From assembly GCA_016182845.1 (NCBI GenBank), contig JACPFT010000001.1, forward strand, positions 62,001 to 126,000: a stretch of DNA of 64,000 nt. Reading direction: 5' to 3'. Position 1 is the first letter of the stretch; each line of letters opens with the position of its first letter. Under the pieces are notes generated by a model. That model was not told the DNA's origin. It ran no database searches and was given only the letters and a program-made list of their open reading frames with translations. This stretch comes from Gammaproteobacteria bacterium (GTDB lineage: Bacteria > Pseudomonadota > Gammaproteobacteria > Enterobacterales > Permianibacteraceae). This document shows positions 1-9,275 of this stretch, piece after piece. The translations under genes and the position numbers were made by a program.

Positions 1-1
1 C

Positions 2-532
2 GTGCAACTGGCCCGCGCCGGCGGCCAACTCGCCGTCCTGGCCCTTTCGCTCAACTCCTTGGGCGAGGTGGCCCGTTCGGAAGGGCAATGGGACCAGGCC
101 AGGCGCTGCTATGCCGAGGCCCTGGACACCAACCGCCTTATCGGCGACAGGCTCAAACAGGTCGACCAAATGGTCAACCTGGGCCTCATCGCCCAGGCCT
201 TCGAGCGCTGGCCGGAAGCCGCCGCTCACTTCGACCAGGCCTTGAGGATCTGCGCCGAACTGGACGACAAGGCCGGCATCGCCTACTGCCTGGAGGGCCT
301 GGCCGGTGCGCGCTGGGTCGCCCAGGAGCCGGCGCGGGCGGCGCGCCTCTTGGGCCATGCCGCCGCCCTGCGCCAGCTCATCGACGAGTCCATCCAGGAA
401 CTGGACCGCCCCTCCTATGAAGCCACCCTGGCCCGCCTGGAACAGGCCCTGGCCGACCAGGCGCGGGGCGTGGCCTGGGACGAAGGCCGGCACTTGAGCA
501 CGGCCGATGCCGTCGGCCTGGCCCTTGCTTAA
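2..532 (+). CDS. C-terminal end of a TPR-repeat regulatory or cyclase-type protein (partial)
   Basis: Only the last 176 residues are inside the window; the gene runs in from the left edge. The visible part is helical, with TPR-like units (LGEVARSEGQWDQARRCYAE, then LGLIAQAFERWPEAAAHFDQ, each about 40 residues apart). It ends with a tail of the form G-x-A-W-x-E-G-R-x-L-S-x-x-D-A-V, which I associate with the C-termini of large AfsR/LuxR-like or adenylate-cyclase-linked ATPases that carry TPR sensor domains. TPRs bind partner proteins, so a signalling role is likely. The output domain lies outside the window and cannot be named. Confidence 0.6.
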   Translation: MQLARAGGQLAVLALSLNSLGEVARSEGQWDQARRCYAEALDTNRLIGDRLKQVDQMVNLGLIAQAFERWPEAAAHFDQALRICAELDDKAGIAYCLEGLAGARWVAQEPARAARLLGHAAALRQLIDESIQELDRPSYEATLARLEQALADQARGVAWDEGRHLSTADAVGLALA

Positions 533-586
533 GCCTTCTCGGCGCGGCACAGTGGTTTTCCCATCACCATGACAAGGAAGGAAATC

Positions 587-1000
587 ATGCCTATGCGAAC
601 CGCCAGGATCGGACTACCGGCGCCGACCCTGCTCGGCCTGTCCCTGCTCGCCGCCTGCGCCCACGCCGGTGGTGGTTCGGGCAACGAGCCGCCGGCTCCC
701 GGCCAGCCGAATGCCTATGTTCAGGCCCTGGACGCCGCCATCGGCGCGGCCGAGTGCCAGGAAGACCGTGAATGCAAGGCCGTTGCCGTGGGACACAAGC
801 CCTGCGGCGGCCCGTCCGGCTTCAAGGTCTATTCCACGCGCGGCGGCAATGCCCAGGTGATCGAGGCCCTGGCCGAGCAGGAGCGCGCCGCCGCCAAGGC
901 CGCCGAGAAGCCGGGCATGGTCTCCGATTGCATGCTCATCGAGCCGCCCTATGTGTCCTGCCGGGCCGGGCATTGCGCCGCCGGCGGCTCCGAACGCTAG
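587..1000 (+). CDS. small cysteine-rich lipoprotein, unknown function
   Basis: The protein is 137 residues with a lipoprotein signal peptide (MPMRTARIG start, hydrophobic LLGLSLLAAC lipobox), so it is probably anchored in the outer membrane or periplasmic face. The mature part has spaced cysteines (C-x5-C, a C-G-G-P motif, S-D-C and a final C-x4-C), suggesting disulfides. I chose the ATG at 587 because AAGGAAGG lies just upstream; an ATG at 569 has no such site. The stop overlaps the stop of the convergent channel gene. The pattern recalls small secreted proteins with a VGxKxCGGP motif, but no function is known to me. Confidence 0.65.
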   Translation: MPMRTARIGLPAPTLLGLSLLAACAHAGGGSGNEPPAPGQPNAYVQALDAAIGAAECQEDRECKAVAVGHKPCGGPSGFKVYSTRGGNAQVIEALAEQERAAAKAAEKPGMVSDCMLIEPPYVSCRAGHCAAGGSER

Positions 1001-1674
1001 CGATCGGTCAGCTCGCCGCGCTGGCTGATGTGCAGGCCCACCAGGCGCGCCACCAGGACGGCCAGGTAGAGCTGGCCGACGACGGCCTCCAAGGCCGCCG
1101 CCAGACGCACCGGCGCCTTGATCGGCGCGATATCGCCATAGCCGGTGGTGGTGATGGTGATCAGGCTGTAGTAGAGAAAATCCACGTACTCCGTCGGCTG
1201 CTGACCCAAGAAATGGCGGAAGGCCAAGGGGTCCAGGCTACTCATCAGGGCATAGAAGCTGGTCCAGGCGAAACCCATGAGCAGGAAGCAGCAGGCGCCG
1301 GCGAAGAGCGTGTTATTGGTGACCCGTTGCTCCTTGAGCATGGCGTAGATCATGGTGGCGCTGATATAGCTGAGGAACAGCATATTGCTGCCATGGCTGA
1401 GCTGCTCGGCCAGAGGCGTGCGCCAGCCCTCCATGGCCCAGTTGGCCAGCACGGCCGGGATGCCCAGGGCCATGCCCACCCAGTAGCTGATGCGGTGCAT
1501 GTCCAGGGCGTAGAGGCTGATCAGCAGGATCAGGGTCATCAGGCCGTGGTAGACATAGGCCCCCAGCGGGTATTCATGCACATAGGGCAGGGTGAACAAC
1601 ATGCCCAGCAGGCAGAGCAGCAGGTAGAAGAAATAGCTGCGGTGCCAAAAGCTGGATCCGGGACGGGTGGGCAT
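997..1674 (-). CDS. potassium-channel family membrane protein (two-TM pore domain)
   Basis: This 225-residue inner-membrane protein has about six hydrophobic segments and a C-terminal pore loop. The loop contains TITTTGYGDI, the K+ selectivity-filter signature (T-x-G-Y-G-D), so passive K+ conduction is the likely activity. No cytoplasmic RCK/TrkA-N domain follows the last helix, so gating by a nucleotide-binding domain is not expected from this protein itself. It is convergent with the lipoprotein gene (stop codons overlap) and lies downstream of rne, separated from it by the rne terminator. Confidence 0.8.
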   Translation of the reverse strand: MPTRPGSSFWHRSYFFYLLLCLLGMLFTLPYVHEYPLGAYVYHGLMTLILLISLYALDMHRISYWVGMALGIPAVLANWAMEGWRTPLAEQLSHGSNMLFLSYISATMIYAMLKEQRVTNNTLFAGACCFLLMGFAWTSFYALMSSLDPLAFRHFLGQQPTEYVDFLYYSLITITTTGYGDIAPIKAPVRLAAALEAVVGQLYLAVLVARLVGLHISQRGELTDR

Positions 1675-1752
1675 GGGGTCGTGCTCCTAGAACATTGTTG
1701 TGAGCATGGCATAGGCATTGCGTCAACGCCTTGACCGGCAATAGGCTCGCAG

Positions 1753-1774
1753 AAAAAAGGGCGCCGTAGCGCCC
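1753..1774 (-). terminator. Rho-independent terminator of rne
   Basis: Read on the minus strand, a GGGCGC/GCGCCC stem with a 4-nt loop (1759-1774) is followed by six T residues (1758-1753). It starts about 20 nt after the rne stop codon. Confidence 0.85.
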
Positions 1775-1794
1775 TTCTTCCACCAAGCCGGTGC

Positions 1795-4700
1795 TTATTC
1801 CGGCTTGTTCTCCGTCGGCGCATCCACCACCGGCATCGGCTTGGCGGCCGGGCTGGAGCTGCGCTCGCCGGCGTCGCGGGTCGGCGCGGCGGTCGTAGCG
1901 GCAGCGACCGGAGCCGCAGCCACCGGCGGAATCACCACGGCCACCGGCTCGTCCAGGACGGGCTTGGGCTTGGCCATGGGCGCCGAGGCGGCTTCACCGG
2001 CCGACTTGCGCTCCACCGGAGCGGCCTTGGGCTGCTCGTTGAGGAGCAGGGCACCCTGCTGCGGCGCCTGGGCCGGCTGGTGCACGGCCACCGGCTCGCC
2101 CTGCTCGGGCATGCTCGGCTTGGCCGGCGCGGCGGCGGCGAAACCCTTGGGTTCCGGCTTGGCCTCGGCCTTCACCTCGGGCTTCACTCCAGAGGAGGCT
2201 TCGGCGGCAACCGGTGCCGGGCGGGCTGCCGGGGCTTCGGCGCGAGGGGCCGGGGCGCTGACGGCTACGTCCACACGCGGAGCCGGTGCCTCGGCGGGAG
2301 CTTCGGCTTCGGAGGCTTCGCCCTCGGCACCGGCTTCCTCGCCATCCTGACGCGGACGGCGCTGACCGCGCAGATGGCGCGGGGCACGGCGGCCGCGACG
2401 CTCGCCGCGACCACGGCGCTCGCCGCCTTCCTCGCCTTCGCCGGCTTCATCGCCGCCCAGGGCTTCCGGCTCGGGCTCGGCCAGATCCAGCTTGCGCGGG
2501 GCTTCCGGGGCATCGCTCAGGCGCTCGGCACGCTCGATGCTCGGCACGGCGGCCTCGCCTTCGCCTTCCGGACGGCGGCGACGGCTCTCGAACTCGGCGC
2601 GGCGGGCTTCGAATTGCTGGCGCTTGGCTTCCGCCTGCTCATCCAGGCTCTCGGCGGCATGGGGAGCGGGTGCAGCGACGCGAGCCTCCGGGGCACGCGC
2701 TTCCTGGCGCGGCTGGCGGTCCTCACGGGGAGCGCGATCCTCGCGGGGGGCACGGTCCTCGCGAGCCGGACGCTCGCCACGGGGCTGACGCTCTTCGCGT
2801 GCCGGACGATCTTCGCGCGGGGCACGCTCTTCGCGGGCCGGGCGCTCGCCGCGCGGGCGGCGCTGCTGTTCGCTCACCGCCTCGTCGAAGACCTTGCGCG
2901 GCTCTTCGCGCGGGGCGCGTTCCTCACGGGGAGCACGCTCTTCGCGGGCCGGACGTTCTTCGCGGGGCGCACGCTCCTCGCGCTCGCGGCGCGGGCCGCG
3001 CTCTTCCTGGCTGCGGCCGCCACGGCCGCCGCGCTCGTCCCGATCGCCGCGTTCGCGACGCTGACCGCGCTCGCCGCGCTGGCCACGTTCACCGCGTTCG
3101 CCGCGCTCGCCGCCGCGACCGCGCTGCTGGCCGCGTTCGCGGCCCTCGCGCTTGGCCGGCGCCTTGGCTTCCTCGCTTTCACCGCTGCCGAACAGGGCGG
3201 TGAAAATGCGCTTGATGAGTCCCGGTTCGCTCTTCTTCACTTCGGCAACCGGTGCGGCCGGGGCCGGGGCGGCCACCGGCGCCGGCGGCGGGGTGGGCAC
3301 GGCGATGGTCTGCACGGCGGGCAGATCGCGGCGCACCGGCGTCACGACTTCCGGAGCCGGCTCGTCGGCGGGCCGGTGCACCTGCTGGTAGCTGACCTCG
3401 CTGATTTCTTCGCCGGAACGCAGGCGGCGCACTTCGTAGTGCGGCGTGTCCATGTGCGGGTTCGGCACCACGATCACGGCCACGCGCAGACGCTGCTCGA
3501 TGGAGGCCAGGGCGGCGCGCTTCTCGTTGAGCAGATAGCTGGCCACATCGACCGGCACCTGGGCCTGGATCTGGGCGGTGTTGTCCTTCATGGCCTCTTC
3601 TTCGATGAGGCGCAGGACCGACAGTGCCAGGGAGTCGACGGAGCGGATGGAGCCCTGGCCGTGGCAACGCGGGCAAGAGATCTGGCTGGATTCGCCCAAG
3701 CTGGGACGCAGGCGCTGACGCGACATTTCCAGGAGGCCGAAGCGGGAGATGCGGCCCACTTGCACGCGGGCGCGGTCCTGCTTCAGGGCATCGCGCATGG
3801 CGTCCTCGACCTGGCGCTGGTTCTTGGCCGGGGTCATGTCGATGAAATCGACGACGATGAGACCGCCCAGATCGCGCAGGCGCAGCTGGCGGGCGATTTC
3901 CTCGGCCGCTTCCAGGTTGGTCTGCAGGGCGGTTTCCTCGATGTCGCCGCCCTTGGTGGCGCGCGAGGAGTTGATGTCGATGGCGATCAGGGCTTCGGTC
4001 GGATCGATGACGATGGCACCGCCGGAAGGCAGGCGCACTTCGCGCTGGAAGGCGCTCTCGATCTGGCTCTCGATCTGGAAGCGGTTGAACAGCGGGATCG
4101 GGTCCTGGTAGAGCTTGACGCGATTAACGAAGTCCGGGCGGACCAGGGCCACGTGGTTCTTGGCGCGCTCAAAGGCGCTGGGGCTGTCCACCAGCACTTC
4201 GCCGATGTCCGGGCGCAGGTAGTCGCGGATGGCGCGGATGATGACGTCCGATTCCTGGTGGATCAGGAAGCAGCCCTGGCGTTCGCCGGCGGCTTTCTTG
4301 ATGGCTTCCCACAGGGACAGGAGCACGGACAGATCCCACTGCAGCTCTTCCGGGCTGCGGCCGACGCCGGCGGTACGCACGATGACGCCCATGCCGTCCG
4401 GGACATCCAGGGCATTCAGGGACTCGCGCAGCTCGGTGCGATCATCGCCCTCGATGCGGCGGGAGATACCGCCCGCGCGCGGGTTGTTCGGCATCAGCAC
4501 GATGTAGGAGCCGGCCAGGGAGATGAAGGTGGTCAGGGCGGCGCCCTTGTTGCCACGTTCTTCCTTGTCGATCTGGACGATGACTTCCGTACCTTCCTTG
4601 ACCAGCTCGCGGATGTTCATGCGGCCCTGGGGCTCGCCTTCGCCGGCGAAGTATTCGCGGGCGATTTCCTTGAGGGGTAGGAAGCCGTGGCGCTCGGCGC

Positions 4701-4881
4701 CGTAATCGACGAAGGCGGCTTCGAGGGAGGGCTCGACGCGGGTGATCTTGCCCTTGTAGATATTGGCTTTTTTCAGTTCCCGGCCGGGGGTTTCGATGTC
4801 CAGATCATAGAGTTTCTGACCATCGACCATGGCGACGCGGACTTCTTCCTGTTGCGTCGCGTTGACTAGCATGCGCTTCAT
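1795..4881 (-). CDS. rne: ribonuclease E
   Basis: Essential endoribonuclease and degradosome scaffold (mRNA decay, rRNA and tRNA processing) at the inner membrane; 1,028 aa. The start MKRML-NATQQEE matches the family start, so I rejected an in-frame start 14 codons upstream. The S1 domain begins near residue 35. The catalytic aspartates sit in AIDINSS and VVDFIDM, and the Zn-link is CPRCHG. The C-terminal half has [14 protein letters not shown], an amphipathic membrane-targeting helix like segment A of the E. coli enzyme. A long Arg/Glu-rich stretch with [10 protein letters not shown] units follows, then a [14 protein letters not shown]-binding patch and a Pro/Ala-rich tail. It is divergent from rluC, as in E. 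coli, and has a very long leader that suits autoregulation. Confidence 0.97.
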   Translation of the reverse strand: MKRMLVNATQQEEVRVAMVDGQKLYDLDIETPGRELKKANIYKGKITRVEPSLEAAFVDYGAERHGFLPLKEIAREYFAGEGEPQGRMNIRELVKEGTEVIVQIDKEERGNKGAALTTFISLAGSYIVLMPNNPRAGGISRRIEGDDRTELRESLNALDVPDGMGVIVRTAGVGRSPEELQWDLSVLLSLWEAIKKAAGERQGCFLIHQESDVIIRAIRDYLRPDIGEVLVDSPSAFERAKNHVALVRPDFVNRVKLYQDPIPLFNRFQIESQIESAFQREVRLPSGGAIVIDPTEALIAIDINSSRATKGGDIEETALQTNLEAAEEIARQLRLRDLGGLIVVDFIDMTPAKNQRQVEDAMRDALKQDRARVQVGRISRFGLLEMSRQRLRPSLGESSQISCPRCHGQGSIRSVDSLALSVLRLIEEEAMKDNTAQIQAQVPVDVASYLLNEKRAALASIEQRLRVAVIVVPNPHMDTPHYEVRRLRSGEEISEVSYQQVHRPADEPAPEVVTPVRRDLPAVQTIAVPTPPPAPVAAPAPAAPVAEVKKSEPGLIKRIFTALFGSGESEEAKAPAKREGRERGQQRGRGGERGERGERGQRGERGQRRERGDRDERGGRGGRSQEERGPRREREERAPREERPAREERAPREERAPREEPRKVFDEAVSEQQRRPRGERPAREERAPREDRPAREERQPRGERPAREDRAPREDRAPREDRQPRQEARAPEARVAAPAPHAAESLDEQAEAKRQQFEARRAEFESRRRRPEGEGEAAVPSIERAERLSDAPEAPRKLDLAEPEPEALGGDEAGEGEEGGERRGRGERRGRRAPRHLRGQRRPRQDGEEAGAEGEASEAEAPAEAPAPRVDVAVSAPAPRAEAPAARPAPVAAEASSGVKPEVKAEAKPEPKGFAAAAPAKPSMPEQGEPVAVHQPAQAPQQGALLLNEQPKAAPVERKSAGEAASAPMAKPKPVLDEPVAVVIPPVAAAPVAAATTAAPTRDAGERSSSPAAKPMPVVDAPTENKPE

Positions 4882-5491
4882 TGTGTTTCTCACACCAAAG
4901 CTCCAAGGCTCCGGCGGAGTCATCAGGAAAACCGGCCCATCCGTTCAGGAACGTCATCACGACGTAGGCGGCAGAGGATCGCGAGGGATCATGCCGGCAT
5001 GCCGACGGCGGCTAAAGCCGAATTCCGGACAGGCTCTGGTCGAGAGCGACTTCGATCACGTGCGTTCAGGGAACGTGTCGGCCCTGGGCGTCGAAGTCAT
5101 GCCGTTGCTCAAAAAGCACAAGCGGCAGGGTGGTCAGTCGCGAAAAGCTGGCTCAATAACGCCTGCCACAAGGGCAGACGGGGTGCCCACAAGGGGCCGG
5201 TTCTTCAGACTCCACGGTCTGGGAGCAAGTTATTGTTGTGCACGCTGCCGCGGCGGGATGCGCCCCGACACTCGTGCTCCTACTTGACTCGTTTCATTCT
5301 CGCCGCGCGACTCTTCCTTAAGCCCCGTGACGCACGCCGCTGGTTACTGCGCGGCGTGTGGATCGCAAAAACGACCCTTCGCATGGCCTATCCTGGCCTG
5401 CATGAACCGGCGGAATACTCCGGCGATTCTTGGACACTTGCCTCCTGGCGGACGTTTCAAGCCCTGAGATCCCAGTTGGCCAAGCTTCGGA
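4882..5491 (-). promoter_or_regulatory. long 5' leader of rne
   Basis: About 600 nt separate the rne start from the best promoter. The stretch has no convincing gene; open frames across it have no ribosome sites or recognisable proteins. E. coli rne has a 361-nt leader whose hairpins mediate autoregulation by RNase E, so the same role is likely here. I could not fold it by hand reliably. Confidence 0.5.
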
Positions 5492-5521
5492 ACTATAGCA
5501 GAGGGCATGCAAGTCCATCAA
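5492..5521 (-). promoter_or_regulatory. predicted sigma-70 promoter of rne
   Basis: On the minus strand: -35 TTGATG (5521-5516), an 18-nt spacer, and -10 TATAGT (5497-5492). This predicts a transcript start near 5485, about 600 nt before the rne ATG. It lies only about 60 nt from the rluC start, so the two divergent genes share this region. Confidence 0.5.
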
Positions 5522-5577
5522 TTTAAAGTTGAAAATGCATAAGGCCTGGTTTGGGCAGAAATGCTAGGATCGCGCCC

Positions 5578-6525
5578 ATGAACGAGACCTCCACCCCCAA
5601 GGCCTATTTCGTCGAGATCGACGAATCCCGCGCCGGCCAGCGCATCGACAACTTCCTGATCTGCGAGCTCAAGGGCGTGCCCAAGACCCGCGTCTACCGC
5701 ATCCTGCGCAAGGGCGAAGTGCGCGTGAACAAGGGCCGGGTCGGCCCGGATTACAAGCTGGCCGCCGGCGACGTGGTGCGCGTGCCGCCGATCCGTGTTG
5801 CGGAAGAGACGGAAGGGCCCAACCCGCAGTTGGCGAAAGTGCGTCAGCTGGAAGACTGCATCGTCTATGAGGACGAGGGCCTGATCGTGCTCAACAAGCC
5901 TTCGGGCCTGGCCGTGCACGGCGGTTCCGGACTGTCCTTCGGCGCCATCGAGGGCCTGCGCGCCCTGCGTCCCAAGGCCAAGTTCCTGGAGCTGGTGCAC
6001 CGCCTGGATCGGGACACCTCCGGCCTGTTGCTGGTGGCCAAGAAGCGCGCCATCCTCCTGGCCCTGCAGGAACAGCTGAAAGACAAGACCCTGCGCAAGA
6101 CTTACTGGTGTCTGGTCAAGGGCAAGTGGCCGGCGGCCCTGAAGGACGTCACCGTGGCCCTGCAGAAGAACGAACTGAAGTCCGGCGAACGCGTGGTGCG
6201 CGTGTCCAAGGACGGCAAGCCGGCCCATACGCAGTTCCGCGTGCTGCGCCGCTTCAAGGACTGCAGCCTGGTCGAGGCCAGCCCGCTGACCGGCCGCACC
6301 CACCAGATCCGCGTCCATGCCCAATACGCCGGCCATCCCATCATCGGCGACACGAAATACGGCGATCCGGAGCTCAATCAGCTCATGGCCGGCAAGGGCA
6401 TAGCTCGCTTGTTCCTGCATGCCGCCGCGCTCAGCTTCCGCCTGCCGGGCCAGCCCAAACCCCTGGAGCTGAAGGCCGAGCCGGAAGCCGAGTTGCTGCG
6501 GGCCATGGAGGCCCTGGACGCCTGA
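5578..6525 (+). CDS. rluC: 23S rRNA pseudouridine synthase RluC
   Basis: This enzyme isomerises uridines 955, 2504 and 2580 of 23S rRNA (E. coli numbering) in the cytoplasm. It has 315 residues against 319 in E. coli. An S4 RNA-binding domain spans about residues 20-80. The catalytic motif HRLDRDTSGLL puts the catalytic Asp at residue 144, exactly the E. coli position. A TGRTHQIRVH motif follows near residue 240. I chose the ATG at 5578, with TAGGAT 7 nt upstream, over a TTG 27 nt earlier. It is divergent from rne, as in E. coli. Its stop overlaps the start of the next gene (TGATG), so the two are co-translated. Confidence 0.97.
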   Translation: MNETSTPKAYFVEIDESRAGQRIDNFLICELKGVPKTRVYRILRKGEVRVNKGRVGPDYKLAAGDVVRVPPIRVAEETEGPNPQLAKVRQLEDCIVYEDEGLIVLNKPSGLAVHGGSGLSFGAIEGLRALRPKAKFLELVHRLDRDTSGLLLVAKKRAILLALQEQLKDKTLRKTYWCLVKGKWPAALKDVTVALQKNELKSGERVVRVSKDGKPAHTQFRVLRRFKDCSLVEASPLTGRTHQIRVHAQYAGHPIIGDTKYGDPELNQLMAGKGIARLFLHAAALSFRLPGQPKPLELKAEPEAELLRAMEALDA

Positions 6526-7175
6526 TGGGTCCTTATTCTCTCATTATTTTCGACTGGGACGGCACGCTCATGGACTCGGCCGGGCGCATCGTCTCGGCCA
6601 TGCAGACCGCGGCGCGGATGGCCGGCCAGCCGGTGCCCGAAGCACGCGCCGTCCTCGATGTCATGGGCCTGTCCATGAGCCTGGTCTACGACATCCTGTT
6701 CCCGGGCATGGTGGGCGCGGCACGGGAGCATTACAACGAGATCTACCGCCACCAGTACGTGGTCGCCGATCCCACGCCCACGCCGCTGTTCGAGGGCGCG
6801 GAGCCCGTGCTCCAGGAACTGCGCGAAGCGGGCTTCAAGCTCGCCATCGCCACCGGCAAGGCCAGGCCCGGCCTCACCCGCGCCCTGGGCGAAACCGGCG
6901 TCGGGCATTATTTCTGCGCCAGCCGCTGCGCCGACGAGGCCGCCTCCAAGCCGGATCCGGCGATGATCGATGCGCTGCTGGAAGAAACCGGCACCGCGCC
7001 GGAACGGGCCTTGATGATCGGCGATTCCGTGCACGACATGGCCATGGCACGCAATGCCGGCGTGCACGGTCTCGCCGCCACCTATGGCGCCCAGCTGCGC
7101 GAGCGCTTGGCCGAGCATCGGCCGGTGGCATTTCTCGACGATATCCGCCTCCTGCCGGTCTGGCTGCGCGCTTGA
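6525..7175 (+). CDS. HAD-superfamily phosphatase (Gph/PGP-like)
   Basis: A cytoplasmic HAD hydrolase of 216 residues. All four motifs are visible: DWDGTLMDS (nucleophile and acid/base Asp pair), the Thr in AIATGK, the Lys in SKPDP, and GDSVHD. A helical cap between motifs I and II fits the phosphoglycolate-phosphatase-like class (HAD-IA). The substrate cannot be told from sequence; phosphoglycolate or a nucleotide/sugar phosphate are the usual candidates. The ATG overlaps the rluC stop, and an HAD gene behind rluC is common in proteobacteria. Confidence 0.88.
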   Translation: MGPYSLIIFDWDGTLMDSAGRIVSAMQTAARMAGQPVPEARAVLDVMGLSMSLVYDILFPGMVGAAREHYNEIYRHQYVVADPTPTPLFEGAEPVLQELREAGFKLAIATGKARPGLTRALGETGVGHYFCASRCADEAASKPDPAMIDALLEETGTAPERALMIGDSVHDMAMARNAGVHGLAATYGAQLRERLAEHRPVAFLDDIRLLPVWLRA

Positions 7176-7182
7176 AGTCTGC

Positions 7183-8049
7183 TTAGGGCTTCTGACTGAC
7201 TAGGGCCAGCCAACGGCCATCCGGCGACAGGGCCACGCGGCTCAGCTTGTCGCCGTTGCCGGTCTCGAACACCACTTCCTGCCAATCGCCCGAACCCTCG
7301 CGCCGGAACAGCTTCGTGCCCTGGGTGCTGAGCACGGCGCCGGCACCGTCCCAGGCGAAGTCCCCTTCGCTGTCCTCGAACAGCGGCCCCTGCACCGCAT
7401 CGGCGCCGTCCGCGCCGATCCGGTGCAGGATCGGGCCGTCCTTGCCCATTTGCACATAGCCGATGCCGCCGCCCGGCGCTGGCAGTAGGCTGCGGCCGAT
7501 ATCGCGGGCCAGCACTTCCGCCTTCTCGCTGCCGAGCGCGATGCGCTGTAGCGTGTGGGGCTCGCCGAGCACGAAGGCATAGACCTGTTCACGGCCGTCG
7601 AAGGCATAATAGCCCACCGGTTTAATGTCTTTCAGCACCAGGGACGGCGCCGTGCCGTCGGCGGCGAAACGCCAGAGACGCTGGGTGCCGTCGGCCTCGA
7701 CGCGCACCACGCTGAAGCTTCGCATGTCGTCGGCATAGCGCGGCGAGTACTCGCTCTCCGCCGTGCGGGTCAGGGCTGTCGTGTGGCCAGAGGCCAGCTC
7801 GTGCCGAAAGATCTCGGTCTGCTTGCCGTCGCGCTGGGCCGTGAACAGCAGGGCCTTGCCGTCCGGGCTGAAGGCCGGCTGGTTCTCGTAGCCCGCCTCG
7901 GCGCTCAAGGGCCGGCGCCCGGACAGTTCCAGGCGGCCGTCGCGAAGCTCGGCGCGGTAGAGATAGATGTCGGTATCCGGCATGGCCGGCGAGGCAGGGG
8001 GCGCGTCGGCGGCGAGGCCGAGGCTCAAGGCGAGGGCGCTGAGCAGCAT
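7183..8049 (-). CDS. exported TolB-like beta-propeller protein (PD40 repeats)
   Basis: The protein is 288 residues with a Sec signal (MLLSALALSLGLAADA), so it is probably periplasmic. It contains WD40-like PD40 strands such as QPAFSPDGKALLFTAQRDG near residue 60 and VALSPDGRWLALVSQ at the C-terminus. This fold usually serves as a binding scaffold, as in TolB. No catalytic domain is attached. It is convergent with the HAD gene (7 nt between stops). The role is unknown; it may report on cell-envelope partners. Confidence 0.7.
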   Translation of the reverse strand: MLLSALALSLGLAADAPPASPAMPDTDIYLYRAELRDGRLELSGRRPLSAEAGYENQPAFSPDGKALLFTAQRDGKQTEIFRHELASGHTTALTRTAESEYSPRYADDMRSFSVVRVEADGTQRLWRFAADGTAPSLVLKDIKPVGYYAFDGREQVYAFVLGEPHTLQRIALGSEKAEVLARDIGRSLLPAPGGGIGYVQMGKDGPILHRIGADGADAVQGPLFEDSEGDFAWDGAGAVLSTQGTKLFRREGSGDWQEVVFETGNGDKLSRVALSPDGRWLALVSQKP

Positions 8050-8118
8050 GACTGTCCTTGTGGCGGGGAAAGCCTGTCAATCTCTGCCGCCCGGCCGGCA
8101 AAGTCAAATCCGGACGGT

Positions 8119-8700
8119 TCAGCCCACTACGTTCACGCCTTCCAGCGCCAACAAATCCACCAGCCGAATCAAGGGCAGACCCACCAAGGCGTTCGGGTCA
8201 TTGCCCTCCAGGGCCTCGAACAGCGCGATCCCTAAGCCCTCCGACTTGAAACTGCCGGCACAGTCATAGGGCTGCTCGCGGCGCAAATAGTTCTCAATTT
8301 GGTTGTCGGAGAGTTCCCGGAAATGCACCGTGAACGGCTCCACCAGGGCGTTGCCGCCCTGGGCCGCCGCATTGTAGACACACAAACCGGTCAGAAAACG
8401 CAGCGACCGCCCGCTGGCGGCCATGAGCTGCACCCGCGCCGCGTCGTGCGAACCCGGCTTGCCGAGGATCTGCCCATCCAAGACCGCCACTTGGTCCGAA
8501 CCGATCAAGAGGGCATCGGTGTAGCGCGGGGCCAGTGCCCGCGCCTTGGCCTGGGCCAGGCGCAAGACCAGGCTTTCCGGGCTCTCGCCGGGCAGCGGCG
8601 TCTCGTCGACATCGGGACTGGCATACTCGAAGGGCAGGCCGAGCTTGGCGAGCAGGGCGCGGCGGTAGGGGGAACTGGAGGCGAGGACGAGGCGGGGCAT
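8119..8700 (-). CDS. yceF: Maf-family nucleotide pyrophosphatase, YceF type (m7GTP pyrophosphatase)
   Basis: This enzyme hydrolyses modified nucleoside triphosphates to monophosphates. The YceF subgroup prefers 7-methyl-GTP and cleans the nucleotide pool. It has 193 residues, the usual length. Maf motifs seen are [12 protein letters not shown] at the N-terminus, the DVDE acidic motif, [11 protein letters not shown], and the subgroup-typical [17 protein letters not shown] with [11 protein letters not shown] near the end. E. coli yceF is also close to rluC and rne. The neighbouring yceD-rpmF-plsX genes of E. coli are not here. Confidence 0.93.
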   Translation of the reverse strand: MPRLVLASSSPYRRALLAKLGLPFEYASPDVDETPLPGESPESLVLRLAQAKARALAPRYTDALLIGSDQVAVLDGQILGKPGSHDAARVQLMAASGRSLRFLTGLCVYNAAAQGGNALVEPFTVHFRELSDNQIENYLRREQPYDCAGSFKSEGLGIALFEALEGNDPNALVGLPLIRLVDLLALEGVNVVG

Positions 8701-8770
8701 GGCGAGCTCGAGAGTTGAGAAGGCGTTATTAGAGCACTATTCCCTTTGGCCTGAGCATGGTCTTGCTATT

Positions 8771-8800
8771 TCATTTGATATGGCTGAAACTTTCAAATGA
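8771..8800. promoter_or_regulatory. perfect inverted repeat upstream of the Xre/RES pair (operator candidate)
   Basis: TCATTTGA (8771-8778) and TCAAATGA (8793-8800) are exact inverse complements, 14 nt apart, ending immediately before the ribosome site GAAGGAGGTG (8801-8810). Half-site centres are 22 nt apart, two helical turns, which suits a dimeric HTH repressor. Antitoxins of this class usually repress their own operon. Confidence 0.6.
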
Positions 8801-8813
8801 GAAGGAGGTGTCC

Positions 8814-9275
8814 ATGAGCGCACATGCCAAGACCGTCGAGCCGGCTCCCAAGCCGCGTCCGACGACGACGACCGCGAGTTTCTTTGCCCTGGTCCGGCGG
8901 GCAGATAGCGGGAAGATCATCAGCGTCATCAAGGCCGGCCTGCCCTATGGGGTGGTGGAGCAGCTCTGCGCGGAGTTGGACATTCCCGCCACGCGTCTCG
9001 CCAAGGTCATTCAGATCGCGCCGGCCACTCTGGCGCGCCGCAAGCAAGGCGGCGTCCTGACGGTGACCGAGTCGGAGCGCGCGGCGCGCCTGGCGGCGCT
9101 GTTCGAGCGGGCGGTGCAGCTCTTCGACGGCGACCGGCTGCGGGCGCGGCGCTGGATGCACACGCCGCAGAAAGCGCTGGGCGGCGTGCTACCCCTGGAT
9201 TATGCCGACACCGAGCCGGGCGCCAATGCGGTCCGGGATCTGATCGGGCGCTTGGAGCACGGGGTCTTTGCGTGA
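8814..9275 (+). CDS. antitoxin of Xre/MbcA/ParS type
   Basis: A 153-residue cytoplasmic antitoxin. After a Pro-rich tail (to about residue 25) there is a short helical Xre-like region (GLPYGVVEQLCAEL, TRLAKVIQIAPATLARRK). The C-terminal toxin-binding domain has the family hallmarks: a Thr/Ser-x-x-E-S-E-R-A-x-R-L motif, RRWMHTPQKALGG and a terminal DLIGRLEHGVFA. ATG 8814 has a strong GAAGGAGGTG site. It overlaps the RES gene by 4 nt (GTGA), the usual layout of Xre-RES modules, and neutralises that toxin by complex formation. The palindrome just upstream is the likely operator. Confidence 0.92.
   Translation: MSAHAKTVEPAPKPRPTTTTASFFALVRRADSGKIISVIKAGLPYGVVEQLCAELDIPATRLAKVIQIAPATLARRKQGGVLTVTESERAARLAALFERAVQLFDGDRLRARRWMHTPQKALGGVLPLDYADTEPGANAVRDLIGRLEHGVFA

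Noticed and set aside
2700-3160. CRISPR-like repetition
   Set aside because: The periodicity is codon-based repetition inside the rne gene, with no constant repeat and unique spacers. No CRISPR array was seen anywhere.
2080-4680. An 866-codon plus-strand open frame opposite rne
   Set aside because: It is a GC-rich shadow of rne; low-complexity translation, no ribosome site and no recognisable domain.
4999-5526. A 175-codon plus-strand frame in the rne-rluC gap
   Set aside because: It covers the rne leader and promoter; no ribosome site or known motif.
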